64,000 nucleotides of DNA. Source: Megachile rotundata (taxonomy: Eukaryota; Arthropoda; Insecta; Hymenoptera; Megachilidae). The notes beneath the pieces are model-generated. The model saw only the letters and a program-made list of their open reading frames with translations. It searched no databases and was not told where the DNA came from. Each line of letters starts with the position of its first letter. The stretch's first letter is position 1. A program made the translations under genes and the position numbers. This document shows, piece after piece, positions 46,301-62,152 of this stretch. Location of the stretch: the NCBI RefSeq assembly GCF_050947335.1, contig NW_027474081.1, forward strand, positions 1 to 64,000, given 5' to 3'.

Positions 46301-48145
46301 ACTATACTTATTACTGTTATTATTATCAATCTGACTCATATTATTAGCCATATTATGCTTATATTATCGATAGAACGACAATTACTATACTTATTACTGT
46401 TATTATTATCAATCTAACTAATATTATTAGCCATATTATGGTTAAATGATCGATAGAACGACAATTACTATACTTATTACTCTTATTATTATCAATCTAA
46501 CTCGTATTATTAGCCATATTATGCTTATATGATCGATAGAACGACAAATACTATACTTACTACTCTTATTATTATCAATCTAACTCATATTATTAGCCAT
46601 ATTATGCTTATATGATCGATCGAATGAGAATTACTATACTCACTACTCTTAGTATTATCAATCTAACTCATATTATTAGCCATATTATGCTTATTTGATC
46701 GATAGAACGACAATTACTATACTTATTACTCTTAGTATTATCAATCTAACTCATATTATTAGCCATATTATGCTTATATTATCGATAGAACGACAATTAC
46801 TATACTTATTACTCTTATTATTATCAATCTAACTCATATTATTAGCCATATTGTGCTTATATGAGCGATAGAACGACAATTACTATATTTATTGCACTCA
46901 CTATTATCAATCTCACTCACATTATTAGCCATATTATGCTTATATGATCGATAGTACGACAATTACTATACTCATTACTCTTATTATTATCAATCTAACT
47001 CATGCTATTAGCCATATTATGGTTATATGATCGATATAACGACAATTACTATACTTATTACTCTTATTATTATCAATCTAACTCATATTATTAGCCATAT
47101 TGTGCTTATATGATCGATAGAACGACAATTACTATACTTATTACTCTTATTATTATAAATCTAACTCATATTATTAGCCATATTATGCTTATATGATCGA
47201 TAGAATGAGAATTACTATACTCACTACTCTTAGTATTATCACTCTAACTCATATTATTAGCCTTATTATGCTTATATGATCGATAGAACGACAATTACTA
47301 TACTTATTACACTCACTAATATCAATCTAACTCATATTATTAGCCATATTATGGTTATATTATCGATAGAACGTCAATTACTATACTTATTACTGTTATT
47401 ATTATGAATCTAACTCATATTATTAACCATATTATGCAGATATGATCGATAGAACGAGAATTACTATACTCACTACTCTTAGTATTATCAATCTAACTCA
47501 TATTATTAGCCATATTATGGTTATATTATCGACAGAACGACAATTACTATACTTATTACTGTTATTATTATGAATCTAACTCATATTATTAACCATATTA
47601 TGCAGATATGATCGATAGGACTACAATTACTATACTCATTACTCTTATTATTATCTATCTAACTCATATTATTAGCCATATTATGCTTATATGATCGATA
47701 GAACTACAATTACTATACTTATTACTCTAATTATTATCAATCCAACTCATATTATTAGCCATATTATGCTTATATGATCGATAGAACGACAAATACTATA
47801 CTTATTACTCTTATTATTATCAATCTAACTCATATTATTAACCATATTATGCTAATATGATCGACAGAACGACAATTACTATACTTATTACACTCACTAA
47901 TATCAATCTAACTCATATTATTAACCATATTATGCAGATATGATCGATAGCGCGACATCTACTATACTTATTACTCTTATTATTATCAACCTAACTCATA
48001 TTATTAGCCATATTATGCTTATATGATCGATAGAACGACAGTTACTATACTTATTATTCTTAGTTTTATCAACCCAACTCATATTATTCGCCATATTATG
48101 CTTAAATGACCGATAGAACGACAATTACTATACTTATTACTCTTA
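46301..48145 (+). repeat. 31/32-monomer higher-order unit, partial copy 3
   Basis: This follows copy 2 at 2573 bp (31 monomers): CTGACTC lies at 43758 and 46331, TTATTTGATCG near 44119 and 46692, and the GCGCGACATC monomer near 45379 and 47950. It lacks roughly the first 0.7-0.8 kb of the unit. It carries a private CACTAATATCAATC change near 47894. The end is shared with copy 2 up to the TTAAATGACCG monomer. Confidence 0.72.
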
Positions 48146-49278
48146 TTATTATCAATCTAACTCATATTATTAGCCATATTATGCTTAAATGATCGATAGA
48201 ACGACAACTGCTATACTTATTACTGTTATTATTATGAATCTAACTCATATTATTAGCCATATTATGCAGATATGATCGATAGAACTACAATTACTATACT
48301 TATTACTCTTATTATTATCAATCTAACTCATATTATTAGCCATATTATGCTTATATGATCGATAGAACGACAATTACTATACTCACTACTCTTAGTATTT
48401 TCAATCTAACTCATATTATTAGCCATATTATTATTATATGATCGATAGAACGAGAATTACTCTACTCACTACTCTTAGTATTATCAATCTAACTCATATT
48501 ATTAGCCATATTATGCTTATATTATCGATAGAACGACTATTACTATACTTATTACTCTTATTATTATCAATCTAACTCATATCATTAGCCATATTATGGT
48601 TAAATGATCGATAGAACGACAATTACTATACTTATTACTCTTATTATTATCAATCTAACTCGTATTATTAGCCATATTATGCTTATATGATCGATAGAAC
48701 GACAAATACTATACTTATTACTCTTATTATTATCAATCTAACTCGTATTATTAGCCATATTATGCTTATATGATCGATAGAACGACAAATACTATACTTA
48801 CTACGCTTATTATTATCAATCTAACTCATATTATTAGCCATATTATGCTTATATGATCGATAGAACGACAATTGCTATACTTATTACTCTTATTATTATC
48901 AATCTAACTCATATTATTAGCCATATTATGGTTAAATGATCGATAGAACGACAATTACTATACTTATTACTCTTATTATTATCAATCTAACTCGTATTAT
49001 TAGCCATATTATGCTTATATGATCGATAGAACGACAAATACTATACTTACTACTCTTATTATTATCAATCTAACTCATATTATTAGCCATATTATGCTTA
49101 TATGATCGATAGAACGACAATTACTAGACTCACTACTCTTAGTATTTTCAATCTAACTCATATTATTAGCCATATTATTATTATATGATCGATAGAACGA
49201 GAATTACTCTACTCACTACTCTTAGTATTATCAATCTAACTCATATTATTAGCCATATTATGCTTATATTATCGATAG
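48146..49278 (+). repeat. Satellite stretch of short reshuffled modules
   Basis: This begins with the GACAACTGCTAT monomer near 48206. It then repeats the TTTTCAATC, ATATCATTAGCC, CTCGTATT and GACAAATAC monomers in short runs. Two CTCGTATT/GACAAATAC pairs lie side by side near 48661-48790. Private substitutions include ACTACGCTT near 48801 and TACTAGACTC near 49123. There is no gene or unique sequence. Confidence 0.6.
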
Positions 49279-52200
49279 AACGACAATTCCTATACTTATT
49301 ACTGTTATTATTATAAATCTTACTCATATTATTAGCCATATTATGCTTAAATGACCGATAGAACGACAATTACTATACTTATTACTCTTATTATTATCAA
49401 TCTAACTCATATTATTAGCCATATTATGCTTATATGATCGATAGAACGACAAATACTATACTTATTACTCTTATTATTATCAATCTAACTCATATTATTA
49501 ACCATATTATGCAGATATGATCGATAGAACGACAATTACTATACTTATTACTCTTATTATTATCATTCTAACTCATATTATTAACCATATTATGCTTATA
49601 TGATCGATAGAACGACAGTTACTATACTTATTACTGTTATTATTATCAATCTAACTCGTATTATTAGCCATATTATGCTTAAATGATCGATAGGACGACA
49701 ATTACTATACTTATTACTGTTATTATTATGAATCCAACTCATAATATTAACCATATTATGCAGATATGATCGATAGAACTACAACTACTATACTCATTAC
49801 TCTTATTATTATCTATCTAACTCATATTATTAGCCATATTATGCTTATATGATCGATAGAACGACAATTACTATACTCACTACTCTTAGTATTTTCAATC
49901 TAACTCATATTATTAGCCATATTATTATTATATGATCGATAGAACGAGAATTACTCTACTCACTACTCTTAGTATTATCAATCTAACTCATATTATTAGC
50001 CATATTATGCTTATATTATCGATAGAACGACTATTACTATACTTATTACTCTTATTATTATCAATCTAACTCATATTATTAGCCATATTATGGTTAAATG
50101 ATCGATAGAACGACAATTACTATACTTATTACTCTTATTATTATCAATCTAACTCGTATTATTAGCCATATTATGCTTATATGATCGATAGAACGACAAA
50201 TACTATACTTACTACTCTTATTATTATCAATCTAACTCATATTATTAGCCATATTATGCTTATATGATCGATAGAACGACAATTGCTATACTTATTACTC
50301 TTATTATTATCAATCTAACTCATATTATTAGCCATATTATGGTTAAATGATCGATAGAACGACAATTACTATACTTATTACTCTTATTATTATCAATCTA
50401 ACTCGTATTATTAGCCATATTATGCTTATATGATCGATAGAACGACAAATACTATACTTACTACTCTTATTATTATCAATCTAACTCATATTATTAGCCA
50501 TATTATGCTTATATGATCGATAGAACGACAATTACTATACTCACTACTCTTAGTATTTTCAATCTAACTCATATTATTAGCCATATTATTATTATATGAT
50601 CGATAGAACGAGAATTACTCTACTCACTACTCTTAGTATTATCAATCTAACTCATATTATTAGCCATATTATGCTTATATTATCGATAGAACGACAATTA
50701 CTATACTTATTACTGTTATTATTATAAATCTTACTCATATTATTAGCCATATTATGCTTAAATGACCGATAGAACGACAATTACTATACTTATTACTCTT
50801 ATTATTATCAATCTAACTCATATTATTAGCCATATTATGCTTATATGATCGATAGAACGACAAATACTATACTTATTACTCTTATTATTATCAATCTAAC
50901 TCATATTATTAACCATATTATGCAGATATGATCGATAGAACGACAATTACTATACTTATTACTCTTATTATTATCATTCTAACTCATATTATTAACCATA
51001 TTATGCTTATATGATCGATAGAACGACAGTTACTATACTTATTACTCTTATTATTATCAATCTAACTCGTATTATTAGCCATATTATGCTTAAATGATCG
51101 ATAGAACGACAATTACTATACTTATTACTGTTATTATTATGAATCCAACTCATAATATTAACCATATTATGCAGATATGATCGATAGAACTACAATTACT
51201 ATACTCATTACTCTTATTATTATCTATCTAACTCATATTATTAGCCATATTATGCTTATATGATCGATAGAATGAGAATTACTATACTCACTACTCTTAG
51301 TATTATCAATCTAACGCATATTATTAGCCATATTATGCTTATATTATCGATAGAACGACAAATACTATACTTATTACTCTTATTATTATCAATCTAACTC
51401 ATATTATTAGCCATATTATGGTTAAATGATCGATAGAACGACAATTACTATACTTATTACTCTTATTATTATCAATCTAACTCGTATTATTAGCCATATT
51501 ATGCTTATATGATCGATAGAACGACAATTACTGTACTCACTACTCTTAGTATTATCAATCTAACTCATATTATTAGCCATATTATGCTTATATTATCGAT
51601 AGAACGACAATTACTGTACTTATTACTGCTATTATTATCAATCTAACTCATATTATTAGCCATATTATGCTTATATGATCGATGGAATGAGAATTACTGT
51701 ACTCACTACTCTTAGTATTATCACTCTAACTCATATTATTAGCCATATTATGCTTATATGATCGATAGAACGACAATTGCTATACTTATTACTCTTATTA
51801 TTATCAATCTAACTCATATTATTAGCCATATTATGGTTAAATGATCGATAGAACGACAATTACTATACTTATTACTCTTATTATTATCAATCTAACTCGT
51901 ATTATTAGCCATATTATGCTTATATGATCGATAGAACGACAAATACTATACTTACTACTCTTATTATTATCAATCTAACTCATATTATTAGCCATATTAT
52001 GCTTATATGATCGATAGAACGACAATTACTATACTCACTACTCTTAGTATTTTCAATCTAACTCATATTATTAGCCATATTATTATTATATGATCGATAG
52101 AACGAGAATTACTCTACTCACTACTCTTAGTATTATCAATCTAACTCATATTATTAGCCATATTATGCTTATATTATCGATAGAACGACTATTACTATAC

Positions 52201-55200
52201 TTATTACTCTTATTATTATCAATCTAACTCATATTATTAGCCATATTATGGTTAAATGATCGATAGAACGACAATTACTATACTTATTACTCTTATTATT
52301 ATCAATCTAACTCGTATTATTAGCCGTATTATGCTTATATGATCGATAGAACGACAAATACTATACTTACTACTCTTATTATTATCAATCTAACTCATAT
52401 TATTAGCCATATTATGCTTATATGATCGATAGAACGACAATTGCTATACTTATTACTCTTATTATTATCAATCTAACTCATATTATTAGCCATATTATGG
52501 TTAAATGATCGATAGAACGACAATTACTATACTTATTACTCTTATTATTATCAATCTAACTCGTATTATTAGCCATATTATGCTTATATGATCGATAGAA
52601 CGACAAATACTATACTTACTACTCTTATTATTATCAATCTAACTCATATTATTAGCCATATTATGCTTATATGATCGATAGAACGACAATTACTATACTC
52701 ACTACTCTTAGTATTTTCAATCTAACTCATATTATTAGCCATATTATGCTTATATTATCGATAGAACGACAATTACTATACTTATTACTGTTATTATTAT
52801 AAATCTTACTCATATTATTAGCCATATTATGCTTAAATGACCGATAGAACGACAATTACTATACTTATTACTCTTATTATTATCAATCTAACTCATATTA
52901 TTAGCCATATTATGCTTATATGATCGATAGAACGACAAATACTATACTTATTACTCTTATTATTATCAATCTAACTCATATTATTAACCATATTATGCAG
53001 ATATGATCGATAGAACGACAATTACTATACTTATTACTCTTATTATTATCATTCTAACTCATATTATTAACCATATTATGCTTATATGATCGATAGAACG
53101 ACAGTTACTATACTTATTACTCTTATTATTATCAATCTAACTCGTATTATTAGCCATATTATGATTAAATGATCGATAGAACGACAATTACTATACTTAT
53201 TACTGTTATTATTATGAATCCAACTCATAATATTAACCATATTATGCAGATATGATCGATAGAACTACAATTACTATACTCATTACTCTTATTATTATCT
53301 ATCTAACTCATATTATTAGCCATATTATGCTTATATGATCGATAGAATGAGAATTACTATACTCACTACTCTTAGTATTATCAATCTAACGCATATTATT
53401 AGCCATATTATGCTTATATTATCGATAGAACGACAAATACTATACTTATTACTCTTATTATTATCAATCTAACTCATATTATTAGCCATATTATGGTTAA
53501 ATGATCGATAGAACGACAATTACTATACTTATTACTCTTATTATTATCAATCTAACTCGTATTATTAGCCATATTATGCTTATATGATCGATAGAACGAC
53601 AAATACTATACTTACTACTCTTATTATTATCAATCTAACTCATATTATTAGCCATATTATGCTTATATGATCGATAGAACGACAATTACTATACTCACTA
53701 CTCTTAGTATTTTCAATCTAACTCATATTATTAGCCATATTATTATTATATGATCGATAGAACGAGAATTACTCTACTCACTACTCTTAGTATTATCAAT
53801 CTAACTCATATTATTAGCCATATTATGCTTATATTATCGATAGAACGACTATTACTATACTTATTACTCTTATTATTATCAATCTAACTCATATTATTAG
53901 CCATATTATGGTTAAATGATCGATAGAACGACAATTACTATACTTATTACTCTTATTATTATCAATCTAACTCGTATTATTAGCCGTATTATGCTTATAT
54001 GATCGATAGAACGACAAATACTATACTTACTACTCTTATTATTATCAATCTAACTCATATTATTAGCCATATTATGCTTATATGATCGATAGAACGACAA
54101 TTGCTATACTTATTACTCTTATTATTATCAATCTAACTCATATTATTAGCCATATTATGGTTAAATGATCGATAGAACGACAATTACTATACTTATTACT
54201 CTTATTATTATCAATCTAACTCGTATTATTAGCCATATTATGCTTATATGATCGATAGAACGACAAATACTATACTTACTACTCTTATTATTATCAATCT
54301 AACTCATATTATTAGCCATATTATGCTTATATGATCGATAGAACGACAATTACTATACTCACTACTCTTAGTATTTTCAATCTAACTCATATTATTAGCC
54401 ATATTATGCAGATATGATCGATAGAACGACAATTACTATACTTATTACTCTTATTATTATCATTCTAACTCATATTATTAACCATATTATGCTTATATGA
54501 TCGATAGAACGACAGTTACTATACTTATTACTCTTATTATTATCAATCTAACTCGTATTATTAGCCATATTATGATTAAATGATCGATAGAACGACAATT
54601 ACTATACTTATTACTGTTATTATTATGAATCCAACTCATAATATTAACCATATTATGCAGATATGATCGATAGAACTACAATTACTATACTCATTACTCT
54701 TATTATTATCTATCTAACTCATATTATTAGCCATATTATGCTTATATGATCGATAGAATGAGAATTACTATACTCACTACTCTTAGTATTATCAATCTAA
54801 CGCATATTATTAGCCATATTATGCTTATATTATCGATAGAACGACAAATACTATACTTATTACTCTTATTATTATCAATCTAACTCATATTATTAGCCAT
54901 ATTATGGTTAAATGATCGATAGAACGACAATTACTATACTTATTACTCTTATTATTATCAATCTAACTCGTATTATTAGCCATATTATGCTTATATGATC
55001 GATAGAACGACAATTACTGTACTCACTACTCTTAGTATTATCAATCTAACTCATATTATTAGCCATATTATGCTTATATTATCGATAGAACGACAATTAC
55101 TGTACTTATTACTGCTATTATTATCAATCTAACTCATATTATTAGCCATATTATGCTTATATGATCGATGGAATGAGAATTACTGTACTCACTACTCTTA

Positions 55201-56010
55201 GTATTATCACTCTAACTCATATTATTAGCCATATTATGCTTATATGATAGATAGAACGACAATTACTATACTTATTACTCTTATTATTATGAATCTAACT
55301 CATGTTATTAGCCATATTGTGCTAATATGAGCGATAGAACGACAATTACTATATTTATTACACCCACTATTATCAATCTAACTCATATTATTAACCATAT
55401 TATGCAGATATGATCGATAGAACGACAATTACTATACTCATTACTCTTATTATTATCAATCCAACTCATGCTATTAGCCATATTATGGTTATATGATCGA
55501 TATAACGACAATTACTATACTTATTACTCTTATTATTATCAATCTAACTCATACTGTTAACCATGTTATGCAGATATGATCGATAGAACGACAATTACTA
55601 TACTCATTACTCTTATTATTATCAATCTAACTCATATTATTAGCCATATTGTGCTTATATGATCGATAGAACGACAATTACTATACTTATTACTCTTATT
55701 ATTATCAATCTAACGCATATTATTAGCCATATTATGCTTATATGATCGATAGAACGACAAATACTATACTTATTACTCTTATTATTATCCATCTAACTCA
55801 TATTATTAACCATATTATGCAGATATGATCGATAGAACGACAATTACTATACTTATTACTCTTATTATTATCATTCTAACTCATATTATTAACCATATTA
55901 TGCTTATATGATCGATAGAACGACAGTTACTATACTTATTACTCTTATTATTATCAATCTAACTCGTATTATTAGCCATATTATGCTTAAATGATCGATA
56001 GAACGACAAT
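49279..56010 (+). repeat. 17- and 25-monomer (1411/2075-bp) higher-order array
   Basis: The diagnostic monomer AATCCAACTCATAATATT occurs with its TCC at 49733, 51144, 53219, 54630 and 56041. The steps are 17, 25, 17 and 17 monomers. The TATAAATCTTACTC monomer steps the same way at 49313, 50724 and 52799. A different mark, TAGCCGTATTATG, recurs at 52321 and 53981, 20 monomers apart. Duplications with different lengths are therefore nested. The same 17-monomer spacing is seen at 21597 and 23008, which links this array to the 19-25 kb block. Confidence 0.8.
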
Positions 56011-59000
56011 TACTATACTTATTACTGTTATTATTATGAATCCAACTCATAATATTAACCATATTATGCAGATATGATCGATAGAACTACAATTACTATA
56101 CTCATTACTCTTATTATTATCTATCTAACTCATATTATTAGCCATATTATGCTTATATGATCGATAGAATGAGAATTACTATACTCACTACTCTTAGTAT
56201 TATCAATCTAACGCATATTATTAGCCATATTATGCTTATATTATCGATAGAACGACATATACTATACTTATTACTCTTATTATTATCAATCTAACTCATA
56301 TTATTAGCCATATTATGGTTAAATGATCGATAGAACGACAATTACTATACTTATTACTCTTATTATTATCAATCTAACTCGTATTATTAGCCATATTATG
56401 CTTATATGATCGATAGAACGACAATTACTGTACTCACTACTCTTAGTATTATCAATCTAACTCATATTATTAGCCATATTATGCTTATATTATCGATAGA
56501 ACGACAATTACTGTACTTATTACTGCTATTATTATCAATCTAACTCATATTATTAGCCATATTATGCTTATATGATCGATGGAATGAGAATTACTGTACT
56601 CACTACTCTTAGTATTATCACTCTAACTCATATTATTAGCCATATTATGCTTATATGATCGATAGAACGACAATTACTATACTTATTACTCTTATTATTA
56701 TGAATCTAACTCATGTTATTAGCCATATAGTGCTAATATGAACGATAGAACGACAATTACTATATTTATTACACTCACTATTATCAATCTAACTCATATT
56801 ATTAACCATATTATGCAGATATGATCGATAGAACGACAATTACTATACTCATTACTCTTATTATTATCAATCCAACTCATGCTATTAGCCATATTATGGT
56901 TATATGATCGATATAACGACAATTACTATACCTATTACTCTTCTTATTATCAATCTAACTCATACTGTTAACCATATTATGCAGATATGATCGATAGAAC
57001 GACAATTACTATACTCATTACTCTTATTATTATCAATCTAACTCATATTATTAGCCATATTGTGCTTATATGATCGATAGAACGACAATTACTATACTTA
57101 TTACTCTTATTATTATCAATCTAACTCATACTGTTAACCATATTATGCAGATATGATCGATAGAACGACAATTACTATACTCATTACTCTTATTATTATC
57201 AATCTAACTCATATTATTAGCCATATTGTGCTTATATGATCGATAGAACGACAATTACTATACTTATTACTCTTATTATTATCAATCAAACTCGTATTAT
57301 TAGCCATATTATGCTTATATGATCGATAGAACGACAAATACTATACTTATTACTCTTATTATTATCAATCTAACTCATATTATTAACCATATTATGCTAA
57401 TATGATCGACAGAACGACAATTACTATACTTATTACACTCACTATTATCAATCTAACTCATATTATTGACCATATTATGCAGATATGATCGATAGCACGA
57501 CATCTACTATACTTATTACTCTTATTATTATCAATCTAACTCATATTATTAGCCATATTATGCTTATATGATCGATAGAACGACAATTACTATACTTATT
57601 ACTCTTATTATTATCAATCTAACTCATATTATTAACCATATTATGCTAATATGATCGACAGAACGACAATTACTATACATATTATTCTTATTTTTATCAA
57701 CCCAACTCATATTATTCGCCATATTATGCTTAAATGATCGATAGAACGACAATTACTATACTTATTACTCTTATTATTATGAATCTTACTCATATTATTA
57801 GCCATATTATGCTTATATGATCGATAGAACTACAATTACTATACTCATTACTCTTATTATTATCTATCTAACTCATATTATTAGCCATATTATGCTTATA
57901 TGATCGATCGAATGAGAATTACTATACTCACTACTCTTAGTATTATCAATCTAACTCATATTATTAGCCATATTATGCTTATATGATCGATAGAACGACA
58001 ATTACTATACTTATTACTCTTAGTATTATCAATCTAACTCATACTATTAGCCATATTATGCTTATATTATCGATAGAACGACAATTACTATACTTATTAC
58101 TCTTATTATTATCAATCTAACTCATATTATTAGCCATATTATGGTTAAATGATCGATAGAACGACAATTACTATACTTATTACTCTTATTATTATCAATC
58201 TAACTCGTATTATTAGCCATATTATGCTTATATGATCGATAGAACGACAAATACTATACTTACTACTCTTATTATTATCAATCTAACTCATACTATTAGC
58301 CATATTTTGCTTATATGATCGATAGAACGACAATTACTATACTCACTACTCTTAGTATTATCAATCTAACTCATATTATTAGCCATGTTATGATTATATG
58401 ATCGATAGAACGAGAATTACTATACTCACTACTCTTAGTATTATCAATCTAACTCATATTATTAGCCATATTATGCTTATATTATCGATAGAACGACAAT
58501 TACTATACTTATTACTGTTATTATTATCAATCTGACTCATATTATTAGCCATATTATGCTTAAATGACCGATAGAACGACAATTACTATACTTATTACAC
58601 TTATTATTATCAATCTAACTCATATTATTAGCCATATTATGCTTATATGATCGATAGAACGACAATTACTATACTTATTACTCTTATTATTATCAATCTA
58701 ACTCATATTATTAGCCATATTGTGCTTATATGAGCGATAGAACGACAATTACTATATTTATTGCACTCACTATTATCAATCTAACTCACATTATTAGCCA
58801 TATTATGCTTATATGATCGATAGTACGACAATTACTATACTCATTACTCTTATTATTATCAATCTAACTCATATTGTTAACCATATTATGCAGATATAAT
58901 CGATCGAACGACAATTACTCTACTTTTTACACTTATTATTATCAATCTAACTCATATTATTAGCCATATTATGCCTATATGATCGATAGTACGACAATTA

Positions 59001-59163
59001 CTATACTCACTACTCTTAGTATTATCAATCTAACTCATATTATTAGCCATATTATCCTTATATGATCGATAGAACGAGAATTACTATACTCACTACTCTT
59101 AGTATTATCAATCTAACTCATATTATTAGCCATATTATGCTTATATTATCGATAGAACGACAA
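56011..59163 (+). repeat. 38-monomer higher-order unit, copy 1
   Basis: The unit starts with the CCAACTCATAATATT monomer at 56041 and recurs at 59195, 3154 bp (38 monomers) later. Shared private marks include GACATATAC near 56255 and 59409, AGCCATATAGTGC near 56721 and 59876, and CCTATTACTCTTCTTATT near 56931 and 60086. It holds two monomers that copy 2 lacks, near 57430-57640, including GCACGACATC. The right end is near 59163, where GACAAATAC replaces the GACAATTAC seen at the end of copy 2. Confidence 0.82.
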
Positions 59164-62152
59164 ATACTATACTTATTACTGTTATTATTATGAATCCAAC
59201 TCATAATATTAACCATATTATGCAGATATGATCGATAGAACTACAATTACTATACTCATTACTCTTATTATTATCTATCTAACTCATATTATTAGCCATA
59301 TTATGCTTATATGATCGATAGAATGAGAATTACTATACCTCACTACTCTTAGTATTATCAATCTAACGCATATTATTAGCCATATTATGCTTATATTATC
59401 GATAGAACGACATATACTATACTTATTACTCTTATTATTATCAATCTAACTCATATTATTAGCCATATTATGGTTAAATGATCGATAGAACGACAATTAC
59501 TATACTTATTACTCTTATTATTATCAATCTAACTCGTATTATTAGCCATATTATGCTTATATGATCGATAGAACGACAATTACTGTACTCACTACTCTTA
59601 GTATTATCAATCTAACTCATATTATTAGCCATATTATGCTTATATTATCGATAGAACGACAATTACTGTACTTATTACTGCTATTATTATCAATCTAACT
59701 CATATTATTAGCCATATTATGCTTATATGATCGATGGAATGAGAATTACTGTACTCACTACTCTTAGTATTATCACTCTAACTCATATTATTAGCCATAT
59801 TATGCTTATATGATCGATAGAACGACAATTACTATACTTATTACTCTTATTATTATGAATCTAACTCATGTTATTAGCCATATAGTGCTAATATGAACGA
59901 TAGAACGACAATTACTATATTTATTACACTCACTATTATCAATCTAACTCATATTATTAACCATATTATGCAGATATGATCGATAGAACGACAATTACTA
60001 TACTCATTACTCTTATTATTATCAATCCAACTCATGCTATTAGCCATATTATGGTTATATGATCGATATAACGACAATTACTATACCTATTACTCTTCTT
60101 ATTATCAATCTAACTCATACTGTTAACCATATTATGCGGATATGATCGATAGAACGACAATTACTATACTCATTACTCTTATTATTATCAATCTAACTCA
60201 TATTATTAGCCATATTGTGCTTATATGATCGATAGAACGACAATTACTATACTTATTACTCTTATTATTATCAATCTAACTCATACTGTTAACCATATTA
60301 TGCAGATATGATCGATAGAACGACAATTACTATACTCATTACTCTTATTATTATCAATCTAACTCATATTATTAGCCATATTGTGCTTATATGATCGATA
60401 GAACGACAATTACTATACTTATTACTCTTATTATTATCAATCTAACTCGTATTATTAGCCATATTATGCTTATATGATCGATAGAACGACAAATACTATA
60501 CTTATTACTCTTATTATTATCAATCTAACTCATATTATTAACCATATTATGCTAATATGATCGACAGAACGACAATTACTATACTTATTACTCTTATTAT
60601 TATCAATCTAACTCATATTATTAACCATATTATGCTAATATGATCGACAGAACGACAATTACTATACATATTATTCTTATTTTTATCAACCCAACTCATA
60701 TTATTCGCCATATTATGCTTAAATGATCGATAGAACGACAATTACTATACTTATTACTCTTATTATTATGAATCTTACTCATATTATTAGCCATATTATG
60801 CTTATATGATCGATAGAACTACAATTACTATACTCATTACTCTTATTATTATCTATCTAACTCATATTATTAGCCATATTATGCTTATATGATCGATCGA
60901 ATGAGAATTACTATACTCACTACTCTTAGTATTATCAATCTAACTCATATTATTAGCCATATTATGCTTATATGATCGATAGAACGACAATTACTATACT
61001 TATTACTCTTAGTATTATCAATCTAATTCATACTATTAGCCATATTATGCTTATATTATCGATAGAACGACAATTACTATACTTATTACTCTTATTATTA
61101 TCAATCTAACTCATATTATTAGCCATATTATGGTTAAATGATCGATAGAACGACAATTACTATACTTATTACTCTTATTATTATCAATCTAACTCGTATT
61201 ATTAGCCATATTATGCTTATATGATCGATAGAACGACAAATACTATACTTACTACTCTTATTATTATCAATCTAACTCATACTATTAGCCATATTTTGCT
61301 TATATGATCGATAGAACGACAATTACTATACTCACTACTCTTAGTATTATCAATCTAACTCATATTATTAGCCATATTATGATTATATGATCGATAGAAC
61401 GAGAATTACTATACTCACTACTCTTAGTATTATCAATCTAACTCATATTATTAGCCATATTATGCTTATATTATCGATAGAACGACAATTACTATACTTA
61501 TTACTGTTATTATTATCAATCTGACTCATATTATTAGCCATATTATGCTTAAATGACCGATAGAACGACAATTACTATACTTATTACACTTATTATTATC
61601 AATCTAACTCATATTATTAGCCATATTATGCTTATATGATCGATAGAACGACAATTACTATACTTATTACTCTTATTATTATCAATCTAACTCATATTAT
61701 TAGCCATATTGTGCTTATATGAGCGATAGAACGACAATTACTATATTTATTGCACTCACTATTATCAATCTAACTCACATTATTAGCCATATTATGCTTA
61801 TATGATCGATAGTACGACAATTACTATACTCATTACTCTTATTATTATCAATCTAACTCATATTGTTAACCATATTATGCAGATATAATCGATCGAACGA
61901 CAATTACTCTACTTTTTACACTTATTATTATCAATCTAACTCATATTATTAGCCATATTATGCCTATATGATCGATAGTACGACAATTACTATACTCACT
62001 ACTCTTAGTATTATCAATCTAACTCATATTATTAGCCATATTATCCTTATATGATCGATAGAACGAGAATTACTATACTCACTACTCTTAGTATTATCAA
62101 TCTAACTCATATTATTAGCCATATTATGCTTATATTATCGATAGAACGACAA
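59164..62152 (+). repeat. 36-monomer higher-order unit, copy 2
   Basis: This copy aligns with the preceding one at 38 monomers at first and at 36 monomers after about 60560, because two monomers are absent. The late-half markers are GACAGAACG with CATATTATTCTT (GATC at 57653 and 60642, 2989 bp, i.e. 36 monomers plus 1) and CAGATATAATCGATCG (near 58891 and 61880). The extra 1 bp comes from a C insertion in TATACCTCAC near 59338. A substitution to CTAATTCATAC near 61023 is private to this copy. Confidence 0.82.
59333..59342 (+). other. 1-bp insertion in copy 2 of the 38-monomer unit
   Basis: The sequence reads ACTATACCTCACTAC where copy 1 near 56177 reads ACTATACTCACTAC. The single extra C accounts for the change from 3154 to 3155 bp between the two copies. 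Confidence 0.9.

Noticed and set aside
59164..59200. Transposon insertion at the block switch near 59164
   Set aside because: The change of block occurs within a normal monomer, in phase, with no foreign sequence, inverted repeats or target-site duplication. Unequal exchange explains it.
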